Assembly (NCBI GenBank): GCA_949741215.1
Contig: CATJLA010000089.1
Span: 1-40,899, forward strand
Origin: an uncultured Oscillospiraceae bacterium
GTDB lineage: Bacteria > Bacillota > Clostridia > Oscillospirales > Ruminococcaceae
Direction: 5' to 3'
Length of the DNA stretch: 40,899 nucleotides
Each line of letters opens with the position of its first letter. The stretch's first letter is position 1. Of this stretch, positions 15,980 to 23,176 are shown piece by piece. A program made the translations under genes and the position numbers. Under the pieces are notes generated by a model. That model made no database searches. It was not told where the DNA came from and saw only the letters and a list, made by a program, of their open reading frames with translations.

Positions 15980-16018
15980 AAACAAATGTTTGCATTTTTT
16001 TAAAAAAGCTGTTATGAT
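15980..16018 (+). promoter_or_regulatory. lexA promoter with overlapping LexA-like box
   Basis: TTGCAT (15990-15995), a 17-bp spacer and TATGAT (16013-16018). A palindrome AAACAAATGTTT (15980-15991) overlaps the -35. It resembles the Gram-positive LexA site GAAC-N4-GTTC with one symmetric change (AAAC-N4-GTTT), which would give autorepression. The start is near 16025, leaving an 80-nt leader. Confidence 0.6.
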
Positions 16019-16104
16019 AGAAATAGAAAATACAATCGCAGATTTTAAAACAGGAAAAACACAATATTATTAAGCCCAGAATACCGGGAAGGAGTGAACG
16101 GGCC

Positions 16105-16698
16105 GTGAATAAACAGGCTCATCAGGAAGAACGTATCCTCAATTATATCAATGAGCGAATCGGGGAAGGGGTGCCCCCTTCTATCCGGGAGATTTGCAAT
16201 GATCTTTCCATCAAGTCCACCTCCACCGTCCACCGGTACTTGAAAATTCTGGAGGAAAAGGGCCTGCTGCTGCGGGATCAAAACCTGAACCGTTCCATCC
16301 GCTTAAGCCAGGAGAGAACGCTGCAGGTGCCTTTGGTGGGCACAGTTACCGCAGGCCAGCCCATTTTGGCAGTGGAGTCCATGGAGGGTTACATACCGTT
16401 TCAAACCAATTCTTACCGTCCGGAGGATCTGTTTGCCCTTCATGTGCGGGGGGAAAGCATGATTAACGCCGGCATTCTGGATGGGGACGTGATTATCGCC
16501 CGCAAAACCCCTACGGCAGCAAACGGTGAGATCGTAGTGGCATTGATCGAGGATGAAGCCACCGTTAAGCGGTTTTATAAGGAGAACGGCCATTACCGCC
16601 TCCAGCCGGAAAACGACACCATGGAGCCTATCTATACTGATTCGGTTTCCATTTTGGGCAAGGTTATCGCTTTGATGAGAAATTACGAGAGAGCGTAG
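16105..16698 (+). CDS. lexA: SOS repressor LexA
   Basis: A 197-aa LexA, normal length. An N-terminal winged helix (about 1-65, PPSIREICNDLSIKSTSTVH) is followed by the cleavage region with the Ala83-Gly84 bond (TAGQPI) and the S24-type protease fold with catalytic Ser118 (RGESMINAGILDGD) and Lys155 (EATVKRFYK). On DNA damage, RecA-stimulated self-cleavage inactivates it. The GTG start has GAAGGAG 10 nt upstream. The gene has its own promoter, likely operator and terminator. No SOS target gene was identified in the window. Confidence 0.96.
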   Translation: MNKQAHQEERILNYINERIGEGVPPSIREICNDLSIKSTSTVHRYLKILEEKGLLLRDQNLNRSIRLSQERTLQVPLVGTVTAGQPILAVESMEGYIPFQTNSYRPEDLFALHVRGESMINAGILDGDVIIARKTPTAANGEIVVALIEDEATVKRFYKENGHYRLQPENDTMEPIYTDSVSILGKVIALMRNYERA

Positions 16699-16714
16699 CA
16701 CTATCATATTGCAG

Positions 16715-16720
16715 GACGTC
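16715..16720. repeat. Intergenic GGACGTCC element after lexA
   Basis: TGCAGGACGTCCCGCC lies between the lexA stop and its terminator, in the same form (GCAGGACGTCCC) as those near 7852, 18357 and 20417. Confidence 0.5.
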
Positions 16721-16766
16721 CCGCCATGCCATTAAAAATGTGCTTGCGGAGGAAAGCTTGGCAGAC

Positions 16767-16808
16767 AAAGCAACGCCCTTTACAGAACAGCTGTAAGGGG
16801 CTGCTTTT
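16767..16808 (+). terminator. Terminator after lexA
   Basis: AAAGCA pairs with TGCTTT, and GCCCTTTACAG with CTGTAAGGGGC (one G-U pair), around loop AACAG. The tail is TTTTG. Confidence 0.8.
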
Positions 16809-16929
16809 GTCATGTTCCTGTTGTTTGGGAGCTTTGGGCCGGTGGATTCATTTTATCCCAAAGCAGCTTTGGCGGATGGGACTGCACAGATACAGTTTTG
16901 CGCATCGTCTGCGGCACTGTGTAAACCAA

Positions 16930-16966
16930 AAAACCGGCTCTGCCCAATGAAGGCAAAGCCGGTTTT
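16930..16966 (-). terminator. Terminator of the tRNA-Arg gene
   Basis: AAAACCGGCT (16930-16939) pairs with AGCCGGTTTT (16957-16966), with an inner TGCC/GGCA. On the minus strand it follows the tRNA by about 12 nt and ends in a T-tract. Confidence 0.82.
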
Positions 16967-16977
16967 CTTTTGTATTA

Positions 16978-17049
16978 TACGCCTGATTGGAATCGAACCA
17001 ACGCACCCGGCTCCGGAGGCCGGTGCTCTATCCACTGAGCTACAGGCGC
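16978..17049 (-). tRNA. tRNA-Arg (anticodon CCG)
   Basis: A full cloverleaf reads on the minus strand: acceptor GCGCCTG with CAGGCGT (G-U at the end pair), D arm GCTCAGTGGATAGAGC, anticodon arm CCGGC-CTCCGGA-GCCGG with anticodon CCG (reads CGG, Arg), and T arm with loop TTCGATT. CCA is not encoded, and the 3' discriminator is A. It runs opposite to the neighbouring protein genes and both rRNA operons. Confidence 0.93.
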
Positions 17050-17086
17050 AAAATTAAATTTTCCCTTTCAGGGAAAAAGCGCAATA

Positions 17087-17123
17087 TTCTGTAAAGCACT
17101 TTTACAGAACATCAATTATTATA
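17087..17123 (-). promoter_or_regulatory. tRNA-Arg promoter (extended -10) and inverted repeat
   Basis: On the minus strand TGTTATAAT (TATAAT at 17118-17123) is an extended -10 without a clear -35. Right at the expected start lies a perfect 9-bp inverted repeat, TTCTGTAAA with TTTACAGAA (17087-17109, loop GCACT). It may be an operator or a 5' leader hairpin. Confidence 0.5.
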
Positions 17124-17207
17124 ACACAACCTTTTCCAAAAGGGAAGTCCTTTTTTGAAAAATTTTTCCGTCAGCGCTCCCATTTCTGCAGCTTTTCTTT
17201 CCGGCAC

Positions 17208-17243
17208 AAAAAAATAGCTCCTGCTGATCAGAAGCTATTTTTT
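17208..17243 (-). terminator. Terminator of the 70-aa gene
   Basis: AAAAAATAGCT and AGCTATTTTTT pair, with an inner CTG/CAG and loop TGAT-like centre. The T-rich ends serve the minus-strand gene 15 bp away. Confidence 0.8.
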
Positions 17244-17257
17244 CACAGACATAACTG

Positions 17258-17470
17258 CTACAAATCGTCCGCATCCTGCACGGGAACCTCCATCGGCGCC
17301 CGAGGGCTGCCGGTATAGCTGCCCATAGGGTCGGTCTGCAGGGTTTCCGGGGTAACCATGGCGTCCACCATTTCCTGCACCACCGGGGCCAGCTTTGGAT
17401 CGGTTTCCACCTTACCATGTGGACTGCACCGTACTACAACCCGCTTGCCCTTTGAAGAACGGTATTCCAT
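17258..17470 (-). CDS. Small conserved-looking unknown protein
   Basis: A 70-aa protein with no recognised family. The N-terminus is basic and strand-like (MEYRSSKGKRVVVRCSPHGK), with a CxxH pair. The middle is a helix (LAPVVQEMVDAMVT), and the C-terminus is Pro-rich and acidic (PVQDADDL). There is no signal peptide or membrane segment. AAGGAGGG lies 5-6 nt before the ATG, and a strong terminator follows, so it is a genuine single-gene unit. Neighbours (tRNA, XRE regulator) give no functional hint. Confidence 0.75.
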   Translation of the reverse strand: MEYRSSKGKRVVVRCSPHGKVETDPKLAPVVQEMVDAMVTPETLQTDPMGSYTGSPRAPMEVPVQDADDL

Positions 17471-17627
17471 AAAAACCCTCCTTACTATAAATTTTTCTTT
17501 TGGTTAGTATGCCAACCTGCCGGATAAAAATACGGAAGAAGAACATTTTTGTTCAGGAAAGGAAAATCTCGCGATGTGTCCTGTAAAAAAACAGCAAAAA
17601 CTGCTATTCTGTCAGTGAAAGGAGCGG

Positions 17628-18161
17628 ATGGATCAAATGGATCAACAAAAATTCGGCGCATTTTTAAGGCAGCTCCGTAAGGAGAAGGGCCTCACTCAGG
17701 AGCAGCTGGCAGAACAGCTGGGGGTAACCAACCGCAGTGTTTCCCGGTGGGAAACCGGCGCCAACCTGCCGGATTTTGACCTGGTGCTAACCCTTGCAGA
17801 TACCTTCGGGGTAACCATTGAAGAACTTTTGGATGGAGAAAGGAGAACCAATATGCCTATCACAGACCCAAAACAAGCGGAAATCCTGCTGAAAACCGCA
17901 GATTACAGCAATCAGGAGAAAATACGCCTTTCCAAACGGATGACAGTGCTGTTTTCTCTAAGCAGCATTGCCTTTATTGTGTATATGGTAATCGAACAGC
18001 TGGGGCTGAGCTCCACCGGCATTTATGAAGACATCGCCAGTGCCTCCCTGGGCTTTGCACTGGGGATGCAGCTGGTAGGGGTGCTGTATTCCAGCGGAAC
18101 GCTGCACAAAGCCTGCACCTTTAAGGAACGAGTGCTGTTCCGCCGCGGAAAGCCGGAGTAA
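17628..18161 (+). CDS. XRE-family regulator with membrane C-terminus
   Basis: About 177 aa. An HTH_3 (Cro/CI) domain spans about 8-66 (LRQLRKEKGLTQEQLAEQLG, then VTNRSVSRWETG, the recognition helix). After a linker, two hydrophobic segments occur at about 107-125 (MTVLFSLSSIAFIVYMVIEQ) and 137-158 (SASLGFALGMQLVGVLY). Membrane-attached XRE regulators of this layout are common in Clostridia; targets are usually unknown. AAAGGAG at 17618 is 3 nt from the first ATG (17628) and 12 nt from an in-frame ATG at 17637, so the start could be either. No target gene is adjacent. Confidence 0.85.
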   Translation: MDQMDQQKFGAFLRQLRKEKGLTQEQLAEQLGVTNRSVSRWETGANLPDFDLVLTLADTFGVTIEELLDGERRTNMPITDPKQAEILLKTADYSNQEKIRLSKRMTVLFSLSSIAFIVYMVIEQLGLSSTGIYEDIASASLGFALGMQLVGVLYSSGTLHKACTFKERVLFRRGKPE

Positions 18162-18243
18162 AGGCTTGCAAACCGCAAAGCGGCAGTCATGTCCCACCCA
18201 AAAACGACCAAGTGCCTGAAAAGCACGTCGGCCCGCCTCAGGC

Positions 18244-18272
18244 TTGACATTCCCGCAGATGCCACCTATAAT
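18244..18272 (+). promoter_or_regulatory. Consensus promoter of the Mrp ATPase gene
   Basis: A perfect TTGACA (18244-18249), 17-bp spacer and perfect TATAAT (18267-18272). The start is near 18279, giving a leader of about 160 nt. Confidence 0.88.
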
Positions 18273-18353
18273 AAAAGCAGTGATTTGCCCGTCTTCCGCT
18301 CTTTTGCGCCATACAGGGGGCAGGTTACTGCTTTCTTTTATTGTATTATTTTC

Positions 18354-18407
18354 GGGCAGGACGTCACCGCGCCCGCCCCTTACGGGGCGTTTGCCGGCGG
18401 GCCTGCC
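18354..18407 (+). other. GC-rich leader hairpin containing a GACGTC element
   Basis: GGCAGG (18355-18360) pairs with CCTGCC (18402-18407). Inside it GCCCGCC pairs with GGCGGGC and CCCC with GGGG. The hairpin ends about 32 nt before the Mrp start codon without a T-tract, so it is a leader structure rather than a terminator. Its 5' arm carries GGCAGGACGTC. Confidence 0.55.
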
Positions 18408-18439
18408 TACAAATTTGTGGGAAAAGAGGAAGATAAACC

Positions 18440-19282
18440 ATGAGCAACCAATCTCAATGCAGCCACGACTGTGAACACTGCGCCTCCAACTGCGGGGACC
18501 GCACCGCCCCCCAAAGCTTTCAGGAAAATCCCCATGAAATGAGCTGTATCCGCAAGGTGATCGGAGTAGTAAGCGGCAAGGGCGGCGTAGGCAAGTCCTT
18601 TGTTTCTTCCACTATGGCGGTTGCCATGGCCCGCAGGGGCTACCATGCCGCTATTTTGGATGCGGACATCACCGGCCCCTCTATTCCAAAAGCCTTTGGC
18701 GTTACCCAGCGGGCTATTGGTACCGAGGCGGGAATTCTGCCGGTAAAAACCAAGGGCGGCATTGATATTATGTCGGTAAACCTGCTGCTGGAGGACGCAA
18801 CCGACCCAGTAGTGGTGCGGGGGCCTATTATCGCCGGCACTGTCAAGCAGTTTTGGACCGATGTGATCTGGTCGGATGTGGACTTTATGTTTGTGGACAT
18901 GCCTCCCGGAACCGGAGACGTTCCTTTAACCGTATTCCAGTCCCTGCCGGTGGACGGTATCCTGGTGGTAACCTCCCCTCAGGACCTGGTTTCCATGATT
19001 GTGGATAAAGCAGTGAAGATGGCGGCTATGATGGACATCCCGGTAATTGGCCTGATTGAAAACTACAGCTTCGTCCGCTGCCCGGACTGCGGCAAAGAGC
19101 TGAAAATTTTTGGAGAAAGCCATATTGACGAGATTGCGGAAAAGCATCATCTGCCGGTGCTGGCCCGCCTGCCTATCGACCCTGGCTTTGCCAAAGCCTG
19201 TGACGAGGGTAAGGTAGAGGAGCTGGAGCTTTCCGCCTTAGAAAAGGCCGCCGCAGCCGTAGAAAATTTTGTGCGGGGATAG
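18440..19282 (+). CDS. Mrp/NBP35-family Fe-S cluster carrier ATPase
   Basis: A 280-aa P-loop ATPase of the Mrp/NBP35 group, which carries Fe-S clusters to target proteins. The N-terminus has Cys7, Cys11, Cys14 and Cys18, a likely cluster-binding set. The deviant Walker A is GKGGVGKS at 46-53. DADITGPSIPKAFG, DMPPGTGDVPLTVFQ and TSPQDLVSMIV are typical. The C-terminal CPDC (about 213-216) supplies the two cysteines that bridge a cluster between subunits. ATG start after GAGGAAG. Driven by a consensus promoter through a structured leader. Confidence 0.92.
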   Translation: MSNQSQCSHDCEHCASNCGDRTAPQSFQENPHEMSCIRKVIGVVSGKGGVGKSFVSSTMAVAMARRGYHAAILDADITGPSIPKAFGVTQRAIGTEAGILPVKTKGGIDIMSVNLLLEDATDPVVVRGPIIAGTVKQFWTDVIWSDVDFMFVDMPPGTGDVPLTVFQSLPVDGILVVTSPQDLVSMIVDKAVKMAAMMDIPVIGLIENYSFVRCPDCGKELKIFGESHIDEIAEKHHLPVLARLPIDPGFAKACDEGKVEELELSALEKAAAAVENFVRG

Positions 19283-19494
19283 GCCATGCTAAAAAAATAC
19301 ACAATGCTGAAAAAAGCAATCCGCTTGCCGGCTAAAGCCTCTATTTCTCCCTGCAGACGAAACTGCTTGCTTTATCGTTTGGGAACTGCGCAGGCAATCC
19401 TCCGGCAATTTGGTTGCTTGTGCAGATTTTTCAAACAAGCCCTAATAAGCGGCGCGGTTTTGTCTAACCTGCTGAGAGAGAGGTGTTTTCCCTC

Positions 19495-20265
19495 ATGAGC
19501 CAACCGATTCGAATTTCCACCCAGCCTGCCCGCAGGATTGCCTTTTTGGATCTGTGGCGGGGGCTTGCGGTTGTGGTGATGATTTTTTACCACGGCGCTT
19601 ACGATCTGGCCTCTATCTTCGGGGTAAGCTTTTCTTTTTTTGGCAACCCGGTTTACCATGTGATACAGCGGTTTATCTGCTGCAGCTTTATCCTGCTTTC
19701 CGGCATTTCCTGCCGGTTTTCCAAAAATAACCTAAAGCGGGGGGTTATTACCTTTTGCTGCGGCCTGCTAATGACCATCGTCACCTGGCTGGTTATGCCC
19801 TCGGAGCTGATTCTGTTTGGAATCCTCCACTTTTTGGGCATCGCCATGACGTTAGCGGGCCTGATGATGCCTCTGCTGCAAAAAATTCCGCCTCTTGCCG
19901 GTTTTATAGGCACGCTGCTGCTTGCCGCCCTTACCTGGAATGTCTCCCGGGGAACATTAGGCATGGGGGTGCTGTCTGTCCCGCTGCCGGAGGTTTTGTA
20001 CCGCAGCAACCTGTTGTTTCCATTGGGGTTTTATTCCCCCAGCTTCTTCTCCGCCGATTATTTTCCCCTACTGCCTTGGTTTTTTCTGTTTTTAGCGGGG
20101 TACTTTTTGGGGCGCCCTTTTCAAAGCCCTTTTCTGCCTGGCTTTTTTCGCAAAAACTGGGCGCCGCCGCTGGCATTTTTAGGGCGGCATTCCCTGTTAA
20201 TCTACCTGCTGCATCAGCCGGTTTTGTTTGGCGTGCTGTGGCTGTGGTTCCGGCTGTTTTCGTAA
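19495..20265 (+). CDS. DUF1624/HGSNAT-like multi-pass membrane protein
   Basis: About 256 aa with seven or so transmembrane helices. The first has RIAFLDLWRGLAVVVMIFYHG, the signature of the heparan-alpha-glucosaminide N-acetyltransferase-like (DUF1624) and acyltransferase-3-related family, with the conserved His in FYH. Later features are FGILHFLGIAM, LLPWFFLFLAGYFLG and a C-terminal FLGRHSLLIYLLHQPVLFG. Such proteins may move acyl groups across the membrane; the substrate is unknown. GAGAGAGG is 11 nt before the ATG; an upstream GTG at 19483 is less likely. It lies about 210 bp downstream of the Mrp gene. Confidence 0.85.
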   Translation: MSQPIRISTQPARRIAFLDLWRGLAVVVMIFYHGAYDLASIFGVSFSFFGNPVYHVIQRFICCSFILLSGISCRFSKNNLKRGVITFCCGLLMTIVTWLVMPSELILFGILHFLGIAMTLAGLMMPLLQKIPPLAGFIGTLLLAALTWNVSRGTLGMGVLSVPLPEVLYRSNLLFPLGFYSPSFFSADYFPLLPWFFLFLAGYFLGRPFQSPFLPGFFRKNWAPPLAFLGRHSLLIYLLHQPVLFGVLWLWFRLFS

Positions 20266-20469
20266 TGGCTTGGGGACAGGAGCGCATATCTATATTTTTA
20301 TAGCATACAAAAAAGCTACCCTTTAGAAGACAAAAATCGAATAGCTTCCGATTTACCCCTCTTCTCAATAGATGCTTTTCCGGAGAACGCCACCGTGGAT
20401 TACGCAGGATAAAAGGGCAGGACGTCCCGGAAAAATAAAAGCCGGATTGTACTGCCGGAAGAGGCAGGT
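20266..20469. other. Intergenic stretch, no gene seen
   Basis: No convincing gene. It holds a GGGGACAGG stretch after the DUF1624-like gene, a 6-bp AAGCTA/TAGCTT inverted repeat (about 20313-20347) and a GGGCAGGACGTCCCGG element (GACGTC at 20421). Confidence 0.4.
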
Positions 20470-20566
20470 GATAGAAAACTGCCTGTTTGTGGAAAAATCT
20501 TTGGTAAAAAAGCTGTTTGTATTTCTGCGATTTACAGTTGACTTTTAATGGAGCACGATCTATAAT
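20470..20566 (+). repeat. 97-bp promoter repeat, copy 1
   Basis: It aligns without gaps to 21872-21968 with roughly 15 differences in 97 positions. It ends in TTGACT (20538-20543), 17 bp, TATAAT (20561-20566). The shared block extends about 65 bp upstream of the -35, well beyond normal promoter conservation. Copy 1 reads away from any protein gene on its strand. Confidence 0.85.
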
Positions 20567-20572
20567 AGTTTT

Positions 20573-20650
20573 AACACACTAAAACAACCGATCCCCCGCC
20601 TGCTGCCTCATGGCTGCATCCCTGAGGGATCGGTTTCTGCTTTCCTTCAT
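20573..20650 (+). ncRNA. Candidate short RNA driven by promoter copy 1
   Basis: A transcript from copy 1 would meet ACCGATCCC (20587-20595) and GGGATCGGT (20626-20634), a perfect 9-bp stem followed by TTCTGCTTTCCTTC, within about 70 nt. No start codon with a ribosome-binding site lies inside, and only the opposite-strand AraC-type gene follows. It could be a small RNA or the remains of an attenuated leader. Confidence 0.45.
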
Positions 20651-20654
20651 AACT

Positions 20655-20690
20655 AAAAGGGTGAAGGCAAGAGATTGCCTTCACCCTTTT
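20655..20690 (-). terminator. Terminator of the AraC/GyrI-like gene
   Basis: A perfect 16-bp inverted repeat (arm AAAAGGGTGAAGGCAA, loop GAGA), A-rich and T-rich at the ends. It lies 20 bp past the stop codon and also serves the facing short transcript. Confidence 0.88.
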
Positions 20691-20709
20691 GCTTACGCCC
20701 CTAACGGCA

Positions 20710-21597
20710 CTATTTTTTTACAACGGGAATGTATATTTCCATAGTCGCGTCAGGACGAAAATGGCATCTCTCGTCATAAAACTCAAAGTCAACCTTGCTT
20801 TCGTCATAGGCATAGTCACTGTTGGGGAACCATTCCTCAAAGATGTATTTCCAGGTTGCCTTTACAGTAGCCGCCAACGGGTCGCTTTGGGCAATATCGG
20901 CTTTTGTCAAATCAACCGGCGGAGTAGTAAAAACCGCATATTCCGCCGTGGGAACCTCAATCTGAATCATATCCGGCGTAGCCTTAGTAAAATCCTCGAC
21001 GATAACGCCTAAAAGGTACACCACGTTTTCGTCCCCTGTAGGGGAAACACAGAGTCCAACCTCGCCGTGCTTAGGCGGGTTCAGCTGTGCGTACATTTTG
21101 CTTTCCAGGTTTTCGCCGGTATAAGTATCCCAATAAGCGGCGATATCTTTCATATATCCGCTTGCGATATTTGTTTTGATGCCGTATCCAGCCACTTTAA
21201 ACGCTTCTTTTTTCACAATAACAGGATTCATCATATAACCTCCAGCTTTAGTCCATAACAGTTTTGGATCAAAACCACTTATATGAGCCATATAAGTAGT
21301 TGGACTGTATCCAAATTCTTTTTTAAACGATTTTGTGAAGCCGCTTGCCGTTTCGTAACCGTAATCTACAGCAACATCAATTATCTTTTTGCCTTTTGTT
21401 AGCTCGGACCGCGCAAGGGATAATCTTCTTTCGCGGACATATTCCATCAGTGTTATGCCTTTTTGTAAAGCAAACACCCTGCAAAAATGATAAACGGAAT
21501 ATCCGGCCTTTTCGGCAATCCGCTGTGCGGTTAGCTCCTCTTTGATGTGTGCCTCGATAAACGCGACAGCATCGTCGATTGCTTCATAATAATTCAA
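20710..21597 (-). CDS. AraC-family regulator with GyrI-like effector domain
   Basis: A 295-aa protein. The N-terminal AraC DNA-binding domain (about 1-105) holds two helix-turn-helix motifs: LTAQRIAEKAGYSVYHFCRV and IIDVAVDYGYETASGFTKSF, ending in FKKEFGYSPTTY. The C-terminal half (about 125-295) is a GyrI-like/Rob-type effector-binding domain (MNPVIVKKEAFKVAGYGIKT, a VYLLGVIVEDF strand, YAVFTTPPVD, YDERCHFRPDATMEIYIPV). Such proteins bind small hydrophobic or cationic molecules and often control efflux. The start is TTG behind AAGGTGG; no ATG fits. It lies between the two promoter-repeat copies. Confidence 0.9.
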   Translation of the reverse strand: MNYYEAIDDAVAFIEAHIKEELTAQRIAEKAGYSVYHFCRVFALQKGITLMEYVRERRLSLARSELTKGKKIIDVAVDYGYETASGFTKSFKKEFGYSPTTYMAHISGFDPKLLWTKAGGYMMNPVIVKKEAFKVAGYGIKTNIASGYMKDIAAYWDTYTGENLESKMYAQLNPPKHGEVGLCVSPTGDENVVYLLGVIVEDFTKATPDMIQIEVPTAEYAVFTTPPVDLTKADIAQSDPLAATVKATWKYIFEEWFPNSDYAYDESKVDFEFYDERCHFRPDATMEIYIPVVKK

Positions 21598-21779
21598 CCA
21601 ACCACCTTACCTTTCTCCGTACGGTGATTTTAATATACCATATGTCCAAAAGCTGTGCTGTTCCTGTTTTGCTAAGATCAAAGTGCCCTATTCGCTTGTA
21701 TTTCTTGTAAAATCTATTTTATCACAAAAAGTAAAGCTATTTCAAACTCAAAGAACAAACCAATATTCTCTGCAACATT
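21598..21779. other. Gap upstream of the AraC/GyrI-like gene
   Basis: No gene seen. It must hold the minus-strand promoter of the AraC-type gene, but I could not pick a convincing pair of hexamers. A frame reading rightward through it has no ribosome-binding site and is AT-biased. Confidence 0.35.
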
Positions 21780-21838
21780 TAATCGCTCCTTTTGGAGCGT
21801 ACCTTCCCTATTTACTATTCACTATTACTTTTTACCTA
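21780..21838 (+). repeat. Short dispersed repeat, copy A
   Basis: It begins TTAATCGCTCC, has a small GCTCC/GGAGC hairpin, then CTATTTACTATTCACTATT and ACTTTTTACC. A related sequence lies at 28965-29032, and a shortened inverted one at 38371-38410. Confidence 0.6.
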
Positions 21839-21871
21839 AAATCAGATTGTGTCTGCCCAGAAAAACCAGAT

Positions 21872-21968
21872 GTTAGAAATCTGCTGATTTGTGGAGAAAT
21901 CTTTGGTGAAAAAGCCGCTTGTATTTCTACGATTTACAGTTGATTTTTAATGGCGCACGGCTTATAAT
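21872..21968 (+). repeat. 97-bp promoter repeat, copy 2 (serC promoter)
   Basis: An ungapped match to copy 1 at 20470-20566. TTGATT (21940-21945), 17-bp spacer, TATAAT (21963-21968). The start is near 21975. The leader then forms CGAAC (21987-21991) with GTTCG (22009-22013), followed by GTTTCCGCTGTGC, the same layout as the hairpin and GTTTCTGCTTTCC of copy 1. No T-box sequence is present. Confidence 0.8.
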
Positions 21969-22072
21969 AAACCCAATACACAAAATCGAACATGTTTAAT
22001 TTCTACAGGTTCGGTTTCCGCTGTGCTGTCTTATTATGGCAGGCGGCAAAAAAGAGAGTGAGGGAATAAATA

Positions 22073-23158
22073 ATGGCAAGAGTATACAATTTTTCCGCCG
22101 GCCCTTCCGTTCTGCCGGAAAAGGTGTTGCAAACCGCCGCAGAGGAGATGCTGGAATATAAAACCTCCGGCCAATCAGTTATGGAGATGAGCCACCGCAG
22201 CAAGGAGTATGAGGAGATTATAAACGGCTGTGAGCAGCTGCTGCGGGAGGTTATGGCCATTCCGGAAAACTATAAGGTGCTGTTTTTGCAGGGGGGCGCT
22301 TCCTCCCAGTTTGCTATGGTGCCGTTAAACCTGATGAACAAGTCCCGCAGGGCGGATTTTGTGATTACCGGCCAGTGGGCAACCAAGGCTTATCAGGAGG
22401 CCCAGAAATTCGGCGTCTGCCGGGCAATTGCATCCAGTAAGGATCAAACCTTCAGCTACATCCCCAAGCTGAATCCCGCGGATTTTGACCCGGAGGCAGA
22501 TTATTTCCATATTTGCTACAATAATACCATTTACGGCACCCGGTTCCATCAGCTGCCGGATACTGGTAAGGTGCCGTTGGTGGCGGATTTTTCCTCCTGT
22601 ATTTTAAGCGAGCCTATTAACGTTTCGGACTTCGGCGTAATTTATGCCGGGGCGCAGAAGAATATGGGCCCTGCAGGGCTTACGGTCGTCATTATCCGGG
22701 AGGATCTGATCGGCCATGCCCAGGAGATTACCCCTACCATGTTCAACTACAGTACCCATGCGGAAAACGGCTCCATGTACAACACGCCGCCTACCTATGC
22801 CATTTACATCTGCAAGCTGGTGCTGGAGTGGATCAAAAACGACATCGGCGGGCTTGCTGAAATGAAAAAAAACAACGAGCAAAAAGACGCTTTGCTGTAT
22901 AACTTCCTGGATCAGTCTAAAATGTTCAAGGGCACAGTTGTTAAGGAGGATCGCTCCCTGATGAATATCCCCTTTGTTACCGGTAACGAGGAGCTGGATA
23001 AAAAGTTTGTGAAGGAGGCTGCCGCCGCCGGCTTTGTCAACTTAAAGGGACATCGCTCAGTGGGTGGCATGCGGGCTTCCATCTATAATGCCATGCCGGT
23101 GGAGGGCGTTGAAAAGCTGGTGGCATTTATGGCTGATTTTGAAGCCAAAAACCAGTAA
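22073..23158 (+). CDS. serC: Phosphoserine aminotransferase
   Basis: A 361-aa PLP-dependent class V-fold aminotransferase. It converts 3-phosphohydroxypyruvate and glutamate to phosphoserine, the second step of serine synthesis. Seen: VYNFSAGPSVLPEKV at the N-terminus, GGASSQFAMVP, CYNNTIYGT, VADFSSCILS, the PLP lysine Lys196 in YAGAQKNMGPAGL, and HRSVGGMRASIYNAMP at the C-terminus (phosphate-binding His/Arg). Normal length. It is first in an operon with serA, 18 bp apart, driven by promoter copy 2. Confidence 0.96.
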   Translation: MARVYNFSAGPSVLPEKVLQTAAEEMLEYKTSGQSVMEMSHRSKEYEEIINGCEQLLREVMAIPENYKVLFLQGGASSQFAMVPLNLMNKSRRADFVITGQWATKAYQEAQKFGVCRAIASSKDQTFSYIPKLNPADFDPEADYFHICYNNTIYGTRFHQLPDTGKVPLVADFSSCILSEPINVSDFGVIYAGAQKNMGPAGLTVVIIREDLIGHAQEITPTMFNYSTHAENGSMYNTPPTYAIYICKLVLEWIKNDIGGLAEMKKNNEQKDALLYNFLDQSKMFKGTVVKEDRSLMNIPFVTGNEELDKKFVKEAAAAGFVNLKGHRSVGGMRASIYNAMPVEGVEKLVAFMADFEAKNQ

Positions 23159-23176
23159 AAAGGGAGGAAAAACGCC

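Noticed and set aside
19286-19498. 70-codon frame directly after the Mrp gene
   Set aside because: Only a weak ribosome-binding site, biased composition (MLKKYTMLKK) and overlap with the next ribosome-binding site. It is more likely an untranslated spacer with a GACGAAACTGC element.
21975-22072. T-box leader before serC
   Set aside because: The leader is only about 100 nt and lacks the T-box sequence and specifier-stem layout.
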